From assembly GCA_963975425.1 (NCBI GenBank), contig CAXBGS010000001.1:372001-436000 (forward strand): DNA of 64,000 nucleotides, read 5' to 3'. Below are positions 44,427 to 52,722 of the stretch, piece after piece (the first letter of the stretch is position 1; each line of letters starts with the position of its first letter). Below the pieces are notes generated by a model that was given only the letters and a program-made list of their open reading frames with translations, was not told the origin of the DNA and searched no databases. The position numbers were made by a program, and so were the translations under genes. Source of the DNA: CAXBGS01 sp963975425 (GTDB lineage: Bacteria; Planctomycetota; Planctomycetia; Pirellulales; Pirellulaceae).

Positions 44427-45944
44427 ATGCGATTCCTATTCACATTCCTGATGTTGACCATTGGTACCGGATTTGTCGCCGTTTCGGCAGAATCCGATCA
44501 CCCGAACGTTGTCTTCATTCTTGCCGATGACCTCGGTTACGGCGACCTGAGTTGCTACGGTGCGACAAAGATTTCGACACCGAATATCGATTCGCTAGCC
44601 CGCGACGGTCGGCGTTTCACCGATGTGTATTCGCCTTCATCGGTGTGCACGCCATCACGATACAACTTGATGACCGGGCGATACGCATGGCGAACATGGA
44701 TCCAATCGGGAACCGCGTGGGCTTACGACCCTTTGCTGATCAATCCGGAACGATTCACGCTTGCCGATCTATTCAAGTCCCAGGGTTACGCCACCGCGCT
44801 CGTTGGTAAATGGCATTTGGGCTTCGGCACGCCCGGGATGCCCGGCTGGAGCGACGTTGTCGGGCCAGACTACAACGATGATTTGAAACCCGGTCCTCTG
44901 GAAGTCGGCTTTGACTACTTCTGGGGATTCCCGCACGTCAGCCAATTACCGCACATCATTATCGAGAACCATCGGGTCCTGGGGCTTTCAAGCGACGATC
45001 CCATTCGGATCGTACCGGACAAGCGTCCCGAACATCGGTTGGACTATCGAAACAGGACGCGGATCGGGGCGGCGAATCTGCAGGTCCAAGGGGGCGAGTC
45101 GACTCGGTACGAACACGACGAACTTTCCGATCGGCTGACCGATCAAGCGGTGCAATACATCCGGCAGCGTCCTGACGACAAACCGTTCTTCCTCTACTTG
45201 GCTCACCGCAACGTTCACGGTCCGCTGATTCCCGCGCCGCGGTTCAACGGGCAATCGTCAATCGGCCAGTACGGTGACTTCTTGCTGGAATTCGACGCGT
45301 CGGTCGGACGAGTGCTCGATGAGATCGAACAACAAGGCATCGGCGATGATACGCTGGTGATTTTGACCAGCGATAACGGTGGCGTCATTGAATATCGACC
45401 AATCGATTACGCGTCGACCCAAGGCCATTTCCCCAATGCACCTCTTCGCGGACAAAAAACTAGCGTGTACGAAGGTGGCGTGCGCGTCCCGCTGATCGCG
45501 CGTTGGCCTGGCCATATTCCGCCGGGCACCAAAGACAACTCACTGATCGCGCTGACGGACATGTTGGCCACCTTTGCCGATTTCTTCGACTACGAACTGC
45601 CGCTTGATGCTGCGGAAGACAGTGTTTCGTGCTTGGGACCACTAACCGGACAAGACATCGATGCGCCGAAACGGCAATCGATCGTGTGCGATAGCTATAC
45701 CGGCATGATGGCAATCCGCGTCGGCAACTGGAAACTGATCCAAGGCCAACACGGTGGCGGTGCGCGAACGCAAAAGAAACCTTATGACAGGTCCCTGCCG
45801 CCGGTGCAGCTGTTCAATCTTGCGGTCGATATCCGCGAAGCGAACAATTTGGCAACCCAGCGCCCCGGCAAGGTAAGCGAACTGACACACCAGCTGCAGC
45901 AAGTGCTCGCCCGACCATCGGCCGGAATTGCGATCACGCCTTGA
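44427..45944 (+). CDS. Secreted arylsulfatase (formylglycine-type)
   Basis: 505 residues from ATG 44427. The frame is open from 44322, but only this ATG begins a signal peptide (about 1-21, ending VSA-ESD). The metal-binding Asp pair is at 34-35 ('ILADDLGYGD'). The cysteine-type sulfatase signature CTPSR is at 74-78, where the Cys is converted to formylglycine. 'LVGKWHLGFG' lies at about 125 and the C-terminal part has 'TSDNGG' with further metal ligands. It hydrolyses sulfate esters in the periplasm, probably of algal polysaccharides. A maturase (FGE or anSME) is not in the window. Confidence 0.95.
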   Translation: MRFLFTFLMLTIGTGFVAVSAESDHPNVVFILADDLGYGDLSCYGATKISTPNIDSLARDGRRFTDVYSPSSVCTPSRYNLMTGRYAWRTWIQSGTAWAYDPLLINPERFTLADLFKSQGYATALVGKWHLGFGTPGMPGWSDVVGPDYNDDLKPGPLEVGFDYFWGFPHVSQLPHIIIENHRVLGLSSDDPIRIVPDKRPEHRLDYRNRTRIGAANLQVQGGESTRYEHDELSDRLTDQAVQYIRQRPDDKPFFLYLAHRNVHGPLIPAPRFNGQSSIGQYGDFLLEFDASVGRVLDEIEQQGIGDDTLVILTSDNGGVIEYRPIDYASTQGHFPNAPLRGQKTSVYEGGVRVPLIARWPGHIPPGTKDNSLIALTDMLATFADFFDYELPLDAAEDSVSCLGPLTGQDIDAPKRQSIVCDSYTGMMAIRVGNWKLIQGQHGGGARTQKKPYDRSLPPVQLFNLAVDIREANNLATQRPGKVSELTHQLQQVLARPSAGIAITP

Positions 45945-45994
45945 TCGGCGGCGAACGAAACGCGATGAGCGCCGTTCATCTTTCAGCAACACCA

Positions 45995-46543
45995 CTACGA
46001 AAGGCGTTCGAGCCAATCTTTCGTGGAAACGACGTCGCTGATGAACATTTGCTGTGCCACCAGAATCGAGGTCTGCAGCTGTGAAGCCGAGGCTGCACCC
46101 GCTTCGTTTTCGACGTCAAGCGTGCCGGTTGCATCGCTCAGGAATTCCACTTTGTATCCGCGATGAAATGCCTGACGTGCCGTCGTGTCACAACACATCT
46201 GCGTCATATATCCAGCGATGCATACGGTATCAGCACCAGTCTCTTTGAGCCATTGATCCAAATTCGTATTGGTGAATGAACCAGGAAGCTGTTTGTCGAT
46301 CAGCACGTCGCGTGGCCGCTGTTCAACCTCCTCATGCAACTGCCACATGTCAGAGTTGAGCCGAAAGATTGGCGACTCTGGATCCGCTTGGTGATGACGG
46401 ATCACTGCCGTGGGCACACCCGCGGCTTTGCCTTCGTCCATCACTCGCAAGATTTGATCCAGGTGGCCGGCCGGGTGCGTGACTGGCAGTGCCCCGTCGA
46501 AGTACTCTCGTTGGACATCAATCACAAGTAGCGCGCGTTTCAA
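45995..46543 (-). CDS. Isochorismatase-family cysteine hydrolase
   Basis: 182 residues with a TTG start at 46543; GGAG lies 8 bases upstream and the conserved N-terminus 'ALLVIDVQREYF' begins at once. The catalytic triad of the family is visible: Asp9, Lys84 ('LIDKQLPGSF') and Cys117 ('GYMTQMCCDTTARQA'). The cis-peptide region precedes the Cys. Members hydrolyse isochorismate, nicotinamide or other amides; the substrate is not predictable here. It is convergent with the sulfatase (50-base gap) and divergent from the LRR-like membrane gene. Confidence 0.92.
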   Translation of the reverse strand: MKRALLVIDVQREYFDGALPVTHPAGHLDQILRVMDEGKAAGVPTAVIRHHQADPESPIFRLNSDMWQLHEEVEQRPRDVLIDKQLPGSFTNTNLDQWLKETGADTVCIAGYMTQMCCDTTARQAFHRGYKVEFLSDATGTLDVENEAGAASASQLQTSILVAQQMFISDVVSTKDWLERLS

Positions 46544-46635
46544 GACGTGGTCTCCGCAATCGGGTGAGCTTGGTTGTTTTCAGTGCCAAACATATCAGAA
46601 AAGACTCGCGGTCGTTGACGGTGGCGACGGCGGTC

Positions 46636-49176
46636 ATGACAAAACGCCAATCAAGTACAACGGTATACTTCGGTAATAATTCGTTCGACACGGACGCTTG
46701 GCGTGCGAGCCCCCTCGGCACAAGAGGCAAGTCAATCAAGATTTATCGCATACTGGGATCCACGATTCGTTTCTTACTTCCGGCGCCGCTGGACGCATGG
46801 TTATTGGCCACAATGATCTATTGGATCGTGGCCGCGGTTGGATCGATTCTATGGTACGTCCAAGCACCCAATGCGGATCCATTCGATCTGCATGCGCCAC
46901 TGGTGGCCGGGGCGTTTGCAATGATTTTGGCGGTCTTTCTGGGACGGTTCTCTGCGTCGGCATCGTGGCAAGCCCCGGCACTGTTTCTCGTAACAATTCT
47001 TGGGGGAATCCTGCTTGATCTTCGTGTGGGCGATTGGCTGGATATCTATCCGACAGCGGGCGCTGGAACAAATCACTTTCGTGAAATCGACACGCCCACT
47101 CAATCAATCTCGCGTTCCGGTTATGTTCGCGTCTTTGCCGCGAACCCGCTTGTCGTGTTGGCATCGATCATGACGGTGCTGATTGTGTCCAGCGGCATCC
47201 CGGCGATTCGTCCGATCTTTTCCGCAGCCGCGCGGTGGGCTGCGACATTGCTGACTTGGATCGACAATCATCGCCAAAACTTGATGATCGCGTTCGCGGC
47301 GATCACGGTCCCGGCAACAATGATTCGTAACGCTCTTGATTTCGAGCATCAGTCATCGCCCTACTTATGGATCCCCCTTTCGATTGTCCTCAGCATTGCC
47401 GCAGCACTCACAACGATTTATTTGCTTGGCCGGTTTGTGCTGAATCACAAGTGGCTGAAACTGAAAGTGATCTGCTGCGTCCTGGTCATCACGGCGGCTA
47501 GCGTGGTGCTGTTCACCGAGACATTCGCCTATCGACAAAACCGCTACTACAACCCGAGCACCATCGGAAACGACATCGCGATCGTGCTGGTCCCGGCTTT
47601 GTTCGGACTGTCAATGCTGGCCGTCGCACTTTGCGCAACATCGGCAGCGAGTCGCCAAAAGTCAAGACAGTTTTCTGTCTGGTCGCTTGTGATCGTACTC
47701 TCAACAGGTGGATTTATCGGCTACACCCTAAACACATTCGATCTAAACGTTCCTGCAAATGTGTTTCTTCAATACGACCGCCGGTTCGTGCGTCTAGGCT
47801 GGATTCAAGACGCCCAGGACTCTCGTGTGATTCAGCGAGCCAGTGGCGGTGCGGCCCGAATGATTCAAGAAGGTGGCGTTTCGGCCATCCACGTTAGAGT
47901 CCGCGACGAACGCGATGCGAACTGTTTGCAAGACGTGTTCGGACTGTGGAACATGAACACGTCTTTCATCGCGATCGAAAATTTACAACCGTTTGTCGAC
48001 ACCGCTCCGCTTGCAGGTCACCAAGCAGACGTAGCAATCATTGGTGGTGAATTGACACCAGAACAGATGCAAGACATCGGCAAACCAGATCGAATTTTGG
48101 CCGTAAAGAATCTGCGTTTGCCCGACGTTAGCAATGGCGCATCGATTTGGGGCTTGCGAACGTTCGGACAAGAATCGATACCAGGATTGCCTGAGTTCCT
48201 CGATGCGTATGCCTCGCGTCGGACCAAAAAAGTGGAAATTATTGCTCCACTGTCGATGGAAGATCTTGATTCGATTATCCGCATCAGCGGGTTTTGCCAG
48301 GTGTCAATTGATTCCATTGACCTGTTGCCTGACGATGGACAAAGCTTGGCAAAGCTGAGCGATGACCGCCCCTTGCCCTTGCACAAGATCATCATCAAAA
48401 CGATCGATTTATTAAAAAACCAAACCACTTGTCAGGTACTCAATTCGGGTATCCAAGTCATATCTCTGTCGACCAGGGACGAACAGCAATTTTGGGATAT
48501 TGTTTTTTCTGGCCCGAATGTGTCGCGAATCTGGTTACACAACAACGAATCGCAGTTTGAGTTCGTACAGAAAGCTGAACAATTTCACTGGGCGTACCAA
48601 TGGAACGAGCAGGGTGAAATCACGCACCTCTGGATCCCAAATATTGATGACATCACCGATCAAGAAACGGCACTCAGCAAACTGGAGACGTTGCGTTTGG
48701 ATCGCCGAGGTTTCCTAAGCGGTTACAGTGGCTGGAGGATTGACTTGTTACGGATGCCCTCGCTGCCAAATCTTCAACGCCTTTACTTGCCTTCAGGCAG
48801 CGTCCTCGATGATCTGAGCCACCTCGAGCGATTCACGAATTTGAAACACTTGCAACTGCAAGAACAGAGTCGAGCCGGAATGCTGCGCGGATACAGTGGA
48901 TTCAAAAATCTCGAATCGGTGCAGTTCTTCGGCACGCCAGCAGCTCAGACGATCAAAGAACTTGCCACGCTGAAAAAGCTCCGCAGCGTAACGATCATCG
49001 ATGATGACGGATCGTTCGTGTTACCGGCCGTTATCAAATCGTTGAAATCGCAGTTGCCGGGAATCAATGTCACGATCGTTCCGCCAAGCGAATACGAACC
49101 CGAACGATCCGATGCCTTGAAGAGGCATCAAGCGACGATTCGACAAGAACTGTTTGAATCAAATCCAGATCGGTGA
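46636..49176 (+). CDS. Polytopic membrane protein with C-terminal LRR-like repeats
   Basis: 846 residues from ATG 46636. The frame is open upstream to 46489, but that part overlaps the divergent gene and is basic and unconserved in style. Residues about 40-435 contain around ten hydrophobic segments in pairs. The C-terminal 400 residues are soluble and contain irregular leucine-rich-repeat-like units, clearest near 695-790 ('LPNLQRLYLPSGSVLDDL', 'FTNLKHLQLQEQS', 'FKNLESVQFFG'). The layout is a membrane anchor followed by a repeat-based recognition domain. No enzyme motif is seen. Function unknown. Confidence 0.75.
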   Translation: MTKRQSSTTVYFGNNSFDTDAWRASPLGTRGKSIKIYRILGSTIRFLLPAPLDAWLLATMIYWIVAAVGSILWYVQAPNADPFDLHAPLVAGAFAMILAVFLGRFSASASWQAPALFLVTILGGILLDLRVGDWLDIYPTAGAGTNHFREIDTPTQSISRSGYVRVFAANPLVVLASIMTVLIVSSGIPAIRPIFSAAARWAATLLTWIDNHRQNLMIAFAAITVPATMIRNALDFEHQSSPYLWIPLSIVLSIAAALTTIYLLGRFVLNHKWLKLKVICCVLVITAASVVLFTETFAYRQNRYYNPSTIGNDIAIVLVPALFGLSMLAVALCATSAASRQKSRQFSVWSLVIVLSTGGFIGYTLNTFDLNVPANVFLQYDRRFVRLGWIQDAQDSRVIQRASGGAARMIQEGGVSAIHVRVRDERDANCLQDVFGLWNMNTSFIAIENLQPFVDTAPLAGHQADVAIIGGELTPEQMQDIGKPDRILAVKNLRLPDVSNGASIWGLRTFGQESIPGLPEFLDAYASRRTKKVEIIAPLSMEDLDSIIRISGFCQVSIDSIDLLPDDGQSLAKLSDDRPLPLHKIIIKTIDLLKNQTTCQVLNSGIQVISLSTRDEQQFWDIVFSGPNVSRIWLHNNESQFEFVQKAEQFHWAYQWNEQGEITHLWIPNIDDITDQETALSKLETLRLDRRGFLSGYSGWRIDLLRMPSLPNLQRLYLPSGSVLDDLSHLERFTNLKHLQLQEQSRAGMLRGYSGFKNLESVQFFGTPAAQTIKELATLKKLRSVTIIDDDGSFVLPAVIKSLKSQLPGINVTIVPPSEYEPERSDALKRHQATIRQELFESNPDR

Positions 49177-49246
49177 ATGCCTTCGCCCGAAACAGTCGCC
49201 TGGTAGTGGGATTTTGCACTTCACTCGCGACAGCTAGGTTATCGAC

Positions 49247-49837
49247 ATGGGAGATCATGCCACGTTCTTGCGAAACTTCTTTCGCCATCCGACACAGGTC
49301 GGCGCAATCGCGCCAAGCAGCCCGTCGCTCGTCCGCACGATGGTCGACTGGTTCGACTGGGAATCGGCCCGAACGGTCGTCGAATTTGGCCCCGGCACAG
49401 GCGTCTTTACCGAAGCGATCGCCCAACGACTGCATCCCGACGCTCAGTTCTTTGCCATCGAACGATCCGCCGAACTTGCCGCATCGACACGAACCCGGTG
49501 TCCCGACGTCACTGTTTACGAAGACAGCGTGACCAACGTTCGCCAGCTCTGTGATCGCGAATCGATCAGCAAGGTTGATGCGATCGTTTGCGGTCTGCCC
49601 TGGGCTTCGTTTCCCGATTCGCTGCAAAGCGAGATCATGGACGCGACGCTGGATGTGCTTGCACCCGGTGCCCAATTCGCAACATTCGCCTATTGGCAAG
49701 GCGTGATCCTGCCCGCCGGCCGTCGCTTTTCTCGTCGGCTGCGATCGTCATTCCCGAACGTCAAACGCAGTCCGACGGCGTGGCGAAATCTGCCGCCTGC
49801 GTTTGTGTATCGATGCGTGACATCGCCAGACGGTTGA
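49247..49837 (+). CDS. SAM-dependent methyltransferase, phospholipid N-methyltransferase-like
   Basis: 196 residues. The N-terminus ('FLRNFFRHPTQVGAIAPSSP', 8-27) is typical of PmtA-like enzymes and their relatives near rRNA dimethylases. Motif I is VVEFGPGTG (about 44-52), with an acidic residue closing beta-2 ('FFAIERS'), motif IV near 113 ('VCGLPWASFP'), and a C-terminal amphipathic, Arg-rich stretch. It probably methylates a membrane lipid amine; this is a family-level assignment. It is transcribed in the same direction as the LRR-like gene, 70 bases downstream. Confidence 0.82.
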   Translation: MGDHATFLRNFFRHPTQVGAIAPSSPSLVRTMVDWFDWESARTVVEFGPGTGVFTEAIAQRLHPDAQFFAIERSAELAASTRTRCPDVTVYEDSVTNVRQLCDRESISKVDAIVCGLPWASFPDSLQSEIMDATLDVLAPGAQFATFAYWQGVILPAGRRFSRRLRSSFPNVKRSPTAWRNLPPAFVYRCVTSPDG

Positions 49838-49882
49838 ACCGACAAGCCGTGTTCAGCAAGCCGCCATGCTCACTTGCACCGG

Positions 49883-50212
49883 TTAGCCAAAAATCTGCCG
49901 CCAGCTCCACATCACGATTGCGACGGCACCGATCACCAAGACGGCCGTATAGATCGTGACGACAATCGCCCAGATCACACGTTCGGTGTTCGAAAAGTTG
50001 GGGCTCATCCAAAGCAGCGGAATCCCGAGCGCGCCGGTGACCAAAAACAGCATCCCGAACACTGCTAATCGGCTGTGCAACGGGTTTTCCGTACCGGCGG
50101 AATTGGCCGACCCAGCGACACCACCGGATGCCGAGGGGTCATCACTAACCATGACTGGCGGCGCGGCAAGCTGCGCCTCGATGGGTGACTCGTGTTCTTG
50201 GTTGTCGGTCAC
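49883..50212 (-). CDS. Small two-helix membrane protein, partner of the pseudokinase
   Basis: 109 residues with a GTG start. An AAGG site lies 7 bases upstream, next to the upstream kinase stop, so the 14-base gap makes coupled translation likely. A hydrophilic Ala/Ser/Glu-rich N-terminus (about 1-44) is followed by two transmembrane helices (about 48-68 and 77-103). I recognise no family. The context suggests it is a membrane partner or neighbour of the kinase-fold protein. Confidence 0.7.
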   Translation of the reverse strand: MTDNQEHESPIEAQLAAPPVMVSDDPSASGGVAGSANSAGTENPLHSRLAVFGMLFLVTGALGIPLLWMSPNFSNTERVIWAIVVTIYTAVLVIGAVAIVMWSWRQIFG

Positions 50213-50226
50213 GCTTTTGCCTTGAT

Positions 50227-51858
50227 TTAGGGAGTTGCCTGGACCGGTTGCTGTGCGGCCAACCGCGATTGAGCCTTCGCAACCAGCGGCGCCAGTTCGC
50301 TATTGTTCCCATACAAATCGATCAAGCTATACCAAATCTTTTTCGCTTCGACGACTTGGCCTTCGTCCAACAAACGTTCAGCTTCATCTAGTTTTGACTG
50401 CACGATCTGCGCGGCTTCCGTTTTCGACGTTCCGCGTGATTCGATTTCAGCGATTCGCTTGCGCGCCGCATTGACGGCGACACGATACTGGGCATCTTCG
50501 CCCAACACGGTAACGATGCTGCGATACTTGTCCAAGGCCGCCGCGTGGTCACCCACCTCCTGATAACGAAGCGCTTCGCGGTGCAATCGTTCGCCTTCGT
50601 TGGTCAGCCTGAGGTTGTTCTTTTTCTTGACGGACAGATTATGCAGAAACAATTCAACGTCAACACGATCGATTTGATCTTGACCCCACTCGGCATGCTG
50701 GCCGTCGGGATAACGCTTCAGCATTGGCTGAAGGAACTTTAGCTTGGCTTCGGTCCACGACGATCGCGATTCTTCTTGCAATAACCCCTCCGCTTTGGCT
50801 CGCAGCGCATCTTCGCTTAGTGGCCACATCGTGTAGGTGACCAAGGCGACGATGACCGCCAGTGCCGCGATCAAGAACCATGGCTTGTCGTGCCATGGCG
50901 TCGCATCGGGTGCTTCCTCATCATCAACGTTGACCAATTCGCGGCCGAGTAACGTGCGTGCCTCGTCCCGTTCGCTTTGGTCGGTCACCGACAAGGGACT
51001 AAATCCGCTCGAGGCATGCTCGGCGACTCCTGCGCGAGACATGCTGCGACGGCGGACTTCGCCAAGTGCTAATTTGACGGCCGCGGCGCCGGCGGGCCGG
51101 GCCGCCGGGTCCTTGCTTAACAACTGCGATATCAGCTTGCTAAGCCAGACGGGACAATCCATCGCGATCGATGCCGCCGATGTAGGAACCTCGCTGCGCA
51201 CGTTATCGCGAATCTCTTCTAATGTGTCACCCGAGATCGGTGGTCGGCCCGTCACAGCCAAATAGAGTGTTGCGCCGAGGGAATACAAATCACCCTGCAC
51301 GGTTGCATGGTTGGGATCATCAAGACGCTGGGGCGGTTGCAACGCGACTTCCAAGGGTGTTGGCGGTCGCGACGTCCGAAAGACGGATGCGAAACGATCC
51401 GTGCGAACGTCTAACAACAGCGGACTGAGTCCCGCGATCATGATTTTTTCGGGGCCGATCGCTCCATGCACGATGCCTTTACCGTGCAAGTATTCCAGCG
51501 CGTCGGCAATCGGCTCGGCGATTTCCAGCACCGATTCCCACGACAATCGAGTGCGTCGCTGCAGTTCCGCCGACAGTGTTTCGCCCTCGATCAGTTCGTG
51601 TGCCAAGTAAGCGTCCGTCTTCTCGAACCCGCCTCCGTAACAACGAACGATCGCTGGATGTGACAACGATTTAAGCACATCCCATTCTTCGGCAAACTGT
51701 GTCCGCGATTCCAGCGTTCCGCCGAAAGGGACGGCAAAAATCTTGACCGCGATTGGCCGTTTTTGCTCGATGTGAATCGCGCGCCAAACGGAGCTTTGCG
51801 ATGGATGGTCGCCAAGCTTCGATTCGATCGCCAATGGACCAAGGCGGCTGCGCGGCAT
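50227..51858 (-). CDS. Membrane-anchored Ser/Thr pseudokinase
   Basis: 543 residues from ATG 51858; an upstream TTG at 51882 is possible but adds only 8 residues. The kinase fold covers about 5-270 with the ATP lysine K39 ('IAVKIF'), an alpha-C Glu near 57-58, and the APE-to-'DLYSLGATLYLAVTGRPP' region (about 190-208). Catalytic residues are missing: HRDLKPEN reads HGAIGPEKI (131-139), DFG reads DVR (150-152), and the Gly-rich loop is incomplete. One transmembrane helix lies at about 327-346. A C-terminal helical, TPR-like extracytoplasmic region follows. It is probably a signalling scaffold rather than an active kinase. It is cotranscribed with a small membrane protein. Confidence 0.85.
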   Translation of the reverse strand: MPRSRLGPLAIESKLGDHPSQSSVWRAIHIEQKRPIAVKIFAVPFGGTLESRTQFAEEWDVLKSLSHPAIVRCYGGGFEKTDAYLAHELIEGETLSAELQRRTRLSWESVLEIAEPIADALEYLHGKGIVHGAIGPEKIMIAGLSPLLLDVRTDRFASVFRTSRPPTPLEVALQPPQRLDDPNHATVQGDLYSLGATLYLAVTGRPPISGDTLEEIRDNVRSEVPTSAASIAMDCPVWLSKLISQLLSKDPAARPAGAAAVKLALGEVRRRSMSRAGVAEHASSGFSPLSVTDQSERDEARTLLGRELVNVDDEEAPDATPWHDKPWFLIAALAVIVALVTYTMWPLSEDALRAKAEGLLQEESRSSWTEAKLKFLQPMLKRYPDGQHAEWGQDQIDRVDVELFLHNLSVKKKNNLRLTNEGERLHREALRYQEVGDHAAALDKYRSIVTVLGEDAQYRVAVNAARKRIAEIESRGTSKTEAAQIVQSKLDEAERLLDEGQVVEAKKIWYSLIDLYGNNSELAPLVAKAQSRLAAQQPVQATP

Positions 51859-51986
51859 ATCTCGTGGCTTGATAGGGACCAAGAAAAAGGAGAGTCGACG
51901 TTCGCTAGTATAACCTTGCCATCGAAATCAGCGAACAGACGCCACAATACTCCGATGCCGTTGACCACCCCAAGGAACGTTCAAGC

Positions 51987-52037
51987 ATCGAGCAGATCGA
52001 ACGATCGAGCTGATCGATCAATCGAGCTGATCGATCA
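51987..52037. repeat. 17-bp tandem repeat spanning the GrpB-family stop codon
   Basis: Units start at 51987 (diverged), 52004 and 52021; the last two are identical (ATCGAGCTGATCGATCA). On the minus strand the right-hand unit encodes the last residues of the GrpB protein, and the TGA stop is formed by the first bases of the next unit. Confidence 0.88.
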
Positions 52038-52548
52038 AATGGGCAAAGAAGATCGACTTATCCGCGTCGTACTTGTCACGATCACCGCGGCCGTCACGCC
52101 AACGAGCGACTTTGCTCTCTTCGAATCGAACCGCTTGTTCGGCATGAGTGCAAAAAAAATCGCGTATTGCCACGGCCGTGGACATCGACGGCGAACCATT
52201 GACGACCAAATAAACGATGTGCGTCGGCTCGGGCTCGCCGGGGCGCGCATGGCGAGGTTTCTGTAAGGTGATCGACTCGGCCGCCCAAGTCGGCGAATCG
52301 ATGCGGCGAAAATTCAAGCCCTCGATCAGCATCGCCGCTTCGGATAAGCCCGTCGGGTCGTCGACGCCAGCGATGACGTCGACGGTAGGACGAGAGATCA
52401 AACCCGGGATCGCCGTGCTGCCGATGTGCTCGACTCGGGTGACCCAACCAGAACACGACTGCAACAAATTGCTGCGAGTCTGCTGAAATTCCTGTCGCCA
52501 CTTTGGGTCATAGTGCGTCAGTCGAACGTGTGCCTCATCCACCACCAC
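52018..52548 (-). CDS. GrpB family (UPF0157) nucleotidyltransferase-fold protein
   Basis: 176 residues; GTG start among three consecutive GTG codons. The family motif 'VEHIGSTAIPGLISRPTVDV' (about 39-58) contains the GS and the Asp residues of the nucleotidyltransferase fold. A later HIVYLVV strand and a C-terminal 'KSIFFAHLI' are also family features. Members are cytoplasmic and their substrate is mostly unknown; some are linked to dephospho-CoA kinase fusions. The last codons lie inside a 17-bp tandem repeat. It faces the terminator of the DDLFG gene upstream. Confidence 0.9.
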   Translation of the reverse strand: MVVDEAHVRLTHYDPKWRQEFQQTRSNLLQSCSGWVTRVEHIGSTAIPGLISRPTVDVIAGVDDPTGLSEAAMLIEGLNFRRIDSPTWAAESITLQKPRHARPGEPEPTHIVYLVVNGSPSMSTAVAIRDFFCTHAEQAVRFEESKVARWRDGRGDRDKYDADKSIFFAHLIDQLD

Positions 52549-52622
52549 GCATCCTTTCAGAGGGAACCTTCATTCGATAAGGGCATCCAGAATCATGCGT
52601 CAAACATGAAAACTCAGACAAT

Positions 52623-52661
52623 AAAAAACGGGCCTCTCACCCGATGGCGAAAGGCCCGTTT
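52623..52661 (-). terminator. Intrinsic terminator of the DDLFG-repeat gene
   Basis: On the minus strand, AAACGGGCCT (52661-52652) pairs perfectly with AGGCCCGTTT (52635-52626), followed by T residues (to 52623). It lies 62 bases after the stop at 52723. It is one of only two canonical U-tract terminators I see in the window. Confidence 0.92.
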
Positions 52662-52722
52662 GCATTCTGATCAACCGTCAAGTCCACTCGACGGCAAGCT
52701 TGATGGAAAATCCACCTGAGCC

